Program-made: the position numbers and the translations under genes
NCBI GenBank assembly: GCA_015350385.1
Contig: WNKI01000003.1
Location: forward strand, 374,644 to 438,643
DNA length: 64,000 nucleotides
From: Aculops lycopersici
Lineage: Eukaryota > Arthropoda > Arachnida > Trombidiformes > Eriophyidae
Direction of reading: 5' to 3'
The notes under the pieces: generated by a model
Told to the model about the DNA's origin: nothing
The model's input: only the letters and a program-made list of their open reading frames with translations
Database searches by the model: none
Shown here: positions 61,400-64,000 of the stretch, piece by piece
How the letters are laid out: each line of letters starts with the position of its first letter
Position numbering within the stretch: the stretch's first letter is position 1

Positions 61400-64000
61400 T
61401 TTTTGAAGATCATTAGGCAGGTAAAGTGATAAACTAACAACATCAAACTACAAACCCATCGAGTAGTGAGTTCTCTAGATAACACGCCTTTTTTGGGGGA
61501 GAGGGGCATTTGTAATTAAAAATGTTCAAGTGGTTGAGTTGGTAATGGTCAAGTGGTTGTGTTTTATTAGTCTTATTTCTATCAGTTTCTTTTGAGATGT
61601 TGAAGTAGGCGCTTCGTGTTTAGAATAAACAAACGCATCCACTGTGTTTCATTCATCCAACTTAACACGAATGTGAAGTTGGATTGTTTATACATTCAAT
61701 CAGTAGTTTGCCATCAACTGGTTATCTAATGTCAGAATTTAAGCCAAAGTTGGGGTGTTTATATAGCTGGTCGCCAGGGGGACAAGATTTGAGTTGTGGC
61801 GAGGCGATCGTTGGGTCAATCAATCGGACATTTCTCTCTGTCAGAAGCGCCGATTTGCCAGCTTGTGAGTGGGGAGGGGGGGTCAAAGATTGAAGGACCA
61901 TCAATTTGCTGGCAACGCCTCCAAGAATCTAGCGCTCGTGGGTGTCTTTTGTCACTTGATTCGACTAGCTCGACTCAAGTCCAAAACTCCTTGCCACCAC
62001 TAGAAAACTCGTGACCATTAGAGTTAAGGGATCGTAGAGGGTAGTTGAGCACTAAGACGATGGATCGTCCTTTTTAGCTCAACACGCCAACTGATCGACT
62101 GCCAGCCTAAAAGCCGCGAGGCGGTCATTTCCTGGTGAGCTGATAGACTAAAGCTAAATCTAACACTAGAGCGCCAGTCGACAACGACGACGACGACTAA
62201 TTCAGTCGCCCAATTAATTAGTGTCCCCTTTGCCTCAGTGGTCGCCGGAAGCTTGGGACCAAACTGGGTTATAAGCTCCAACTTCCTATTTGGGTCTGCC
62301 CCTCTTTCAATTCTCGTAGTTAGCGAGTTGCGCCACTCAAAACGACAGACAAGCAAGACAATCATTAGACTTCGGATGGCGATACAACAATTGATCCTCT
62401 GGGCCTCAATGGCCAGAAACGGAAGTTGGTCTCTAGTATCGGGTGGCTTGGAAAAGAGCACTAGTCGCAATAAGTTGGTTGGTTGGTTGGTTCCAGGAAT
62501 AGAAGTGGCACCACTGGTTGGCGACTCTACATAAATTGAATCCAAAGCAACTTGTCAGACTCGTAGTGCTAATGAGACGAGCAGGGGGGGGGATGGAAAA
62601 ACTCGACGAATTTATTCTTGAGGCGAAACTGGTCGAAAATACTAAGAGTACCCAAACTAACTGGTTGTCGCTGCTTTAAATCGCTTGCTGTTGTTGTTCC
62701 TCGTTTTTCTGTTTCATGATTGATAGATTCGGTCAGTTTGTCGGCCTCCAGAACCAAGTTGGCGGCAAGCTATTGGCAGTTTGCGTGCGGAATTTGATTG
62801 AATTTCAATGGATTGTTGGTGGGTTGGTTCAGTTTGGTTGGCCTTAAAGCTCAACTATTGCTCAGGTAAGAATGTGAAAGTTTAAAGACAACTACAAATT
62901 TCAAATATTTCCTTCCTTATCTACTTCCGCTGAAACAAACGCGCCACCAAGTGACTCGGGTGCCAGTAGATCCATTTAAGGCTCATGAATATGTTATTTT
63001 ATATTATGCTGTCGTGGTTGGCGTGTCTATTTGTAGTTGCCCATTGGAACTATTTTACTTGGAATCTTCTTAGATACAAGTTCCTCAGGCAACTCTTTCA
63101 CTTGGGGACACAGATCACGTCCAAGAGGCAACTTGGATTTTGGGTGGCCCCCAGAATCTGTGTTAGTTTGGCGCAGACTTTGAACCAATCGGTCGCTTCG
63201 TTTCTGCCTCTAGATGTGGAAATGAGCAGCCAAACGGAAGTCGGAGCGTCTGCTGTTGCTGCTTATACTCGTCGCTCCTTTCATCTGTCTCTTTCAGGTT
63301 CCCTCTCGATGATCTTGGCCTCGCTGTCACTAGTGTGCTTGACCTGGTGCTTGCGTCTCTGGTTTCAGAAATCAACAAAGAAGATGACAGAGACACTCAT
63401 CAGTTATATTCGTCATCTCAATCACCAAAGTCGAGCTCGAGTCAATTAAAGATTCTCTTTCGTCGTCGTCGTCGTCGTCGTTCATTGACTAGCCTTTCGC
63501 GCTTGAATTGTTTGGCTGACCTCAAGATCGAGTCTCCGACGACAACAACGACGATGACAATAACAATAACAATAAGAACAAACAACCAACAACAACCAAC
63601 CGATCGATCGGTCGGTCGACTAGCTGGCTGACTGTTCCATCGATGAAGCCTTTAGCTTTCAAGGGAACGGAAGTTGATGCGAGAGACGCTGAGTTGATTT
63701 ATGTGGCCGGCCAATCACTTTGTTTTGCTCTCTCTTGTCTGCTGTTCACTTGATTTGTGAGCACTACAAATTGGAAACTAAGAGAGGGGCCAATTTGCCG
63801 TCGTCGTCGTCGTCTTCGTGGTATGTCCATATAAACAGATGGACGATGTGTTCACTGGGAAACCACCGCTTGGACACATACATAGAATTGAAAACGGATG
63901 TTTGCTCTGCGAGCCGGACAAGCAATGCGACTAGCTTCCATTGGACTGTGCATTAAAACTAGGAGGAACCTGGCGACTCAATGCTCTCGAGCTACTCGAG
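61400..64000. other. 2.6-kb region without a supported gene
   Basis: Contains a GTC microsatellite (63461-63480), Asn/Gln-type CAA/ACA runs and GATC/GGTC runs near 63.6 kb. Word composition resembles the RASL10-like promoter and intron, so it could be the 5' region or a long intron of a gene to the right. An ATG-started 154-codon frame at 62985-63449 has hydrophobic pieces but no recognisable domain, and overlaps simple repeats. Confidence 0.4.
63461..63480. repeat. CGT/GTC microsatellite
   Basis: Six to seven uninterrupted CGT units; a shorter GTC run recurs at about 63800. Confidence 0.85.

Noticed and set aside
62024..62545. 173-codon minus-strand frame
   Set aside because: No recognisable domain, overlaps another frame on the plus strand, and lies in repeat-rich DNA.
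62985..63449. 154-codon plus-strand frame with hydrophobic stretches
   Set aside because: ATG-started but no domain, ends at a CGT microsatellite, and hydrophobic parts are irregular; kept only as a remark in the region entry.
1..64000. CRISPR arrays, bacterial operons, insertion sequences, rRNA or tRNA genes
   Set aside because: No spaced direct repeats of CRISPR type, no transposase with terminal repeats, and no convincing tRNA A/B-box pair or rRNA stretch seen by eye; a tRNA-like GGTTCAAGCC near 54547 lacks a matching cloverleaf.

Overview
The window is nuclear DNA of a protostome animal. An innexin, a fatty acyl-CoA reductase and a perlecan-like Ig/laminin-G protein point to an arthropod. 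Most coding regions here are single exons, including ones of 3.7, 6.2 and 9.9 kb. Recognisable short introns are only about 60-104 nt. That architecture resembles intron-poor mites, but the mite suggestion is an inference from gene structure, not a taxonomic test. A 374-base run of N (13431-13804) marks an assembly gap inside a CT microsatellite.

Left part (1-8.4 kb) is compact. It starts with two tandem paralogues of a helix-turn-helix-like protein (2-175, partial, and 1009-1680). Next come a fatty acyl-CoA reductase (2892-4487), a three-exon small membrane protein on the minus strand (4620-5103), D-aminoacyl-tRNA deacylase (5153-5736), and the beta subunit of Rab geranylgeranyltransferase (5990-7039). 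On the minus strand follow mitochondrial ribosomal protein mL53 and an overlapping 59-residue membrane-protein ORF (7115-7607), and then an unknown 141-residue protein.

The middle (8.4-35.2 kb) is dominated by one gene. Its first exon (10495-10537) ends inside a GTPase P-loop. A 14.7-kb intron follows, and then a single 9.9-kb exon ends in a CaaX box. Short G-domain blocks match RASL10A/RASL10B. They are pushed apart by low-complexity insertions of about 820 and 2,050 residues, giving a predicted 3,316-residue Ras-like protein. Its intron holds a second same-strand intronless ORF of 1,047 residues (16733-19876). The gene and its flanks are rich in an ETS-like octamer.

Right part (35-64 kb) carries the 6.2-kb perlecan-like gene (minus), a decayed coding segment (43554-44260), and a MTHFD1-type dehydrogenase/cyclohydrolase with a long N-terminal extension. 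It continues with a small membrane protein, a three-exon innexin (minus), mitochondrial tyrosyl-tRNA synthetase, an unknown protein ending in SxIP-like motifs (minus), and an eIF4G that stops just after its MIF4G domain. The last gene is an unknown basic/acidic 295-residue protein, followed by 2.6 kb without a supported gene.

The genes do not form one pathway. Several are mitochondrial translation or metabolism genes (mL53, mitochondrial TyrRS, the MTHFD-like enzyme). Two encode parts of lipid-modification chemistry relevant to small GTPases and lipids (RabGGTase beta, FAR). Noncoding DNA contains a striking excess of short perfect hairpins and a recurrent GTCGCTAGGYGC word.
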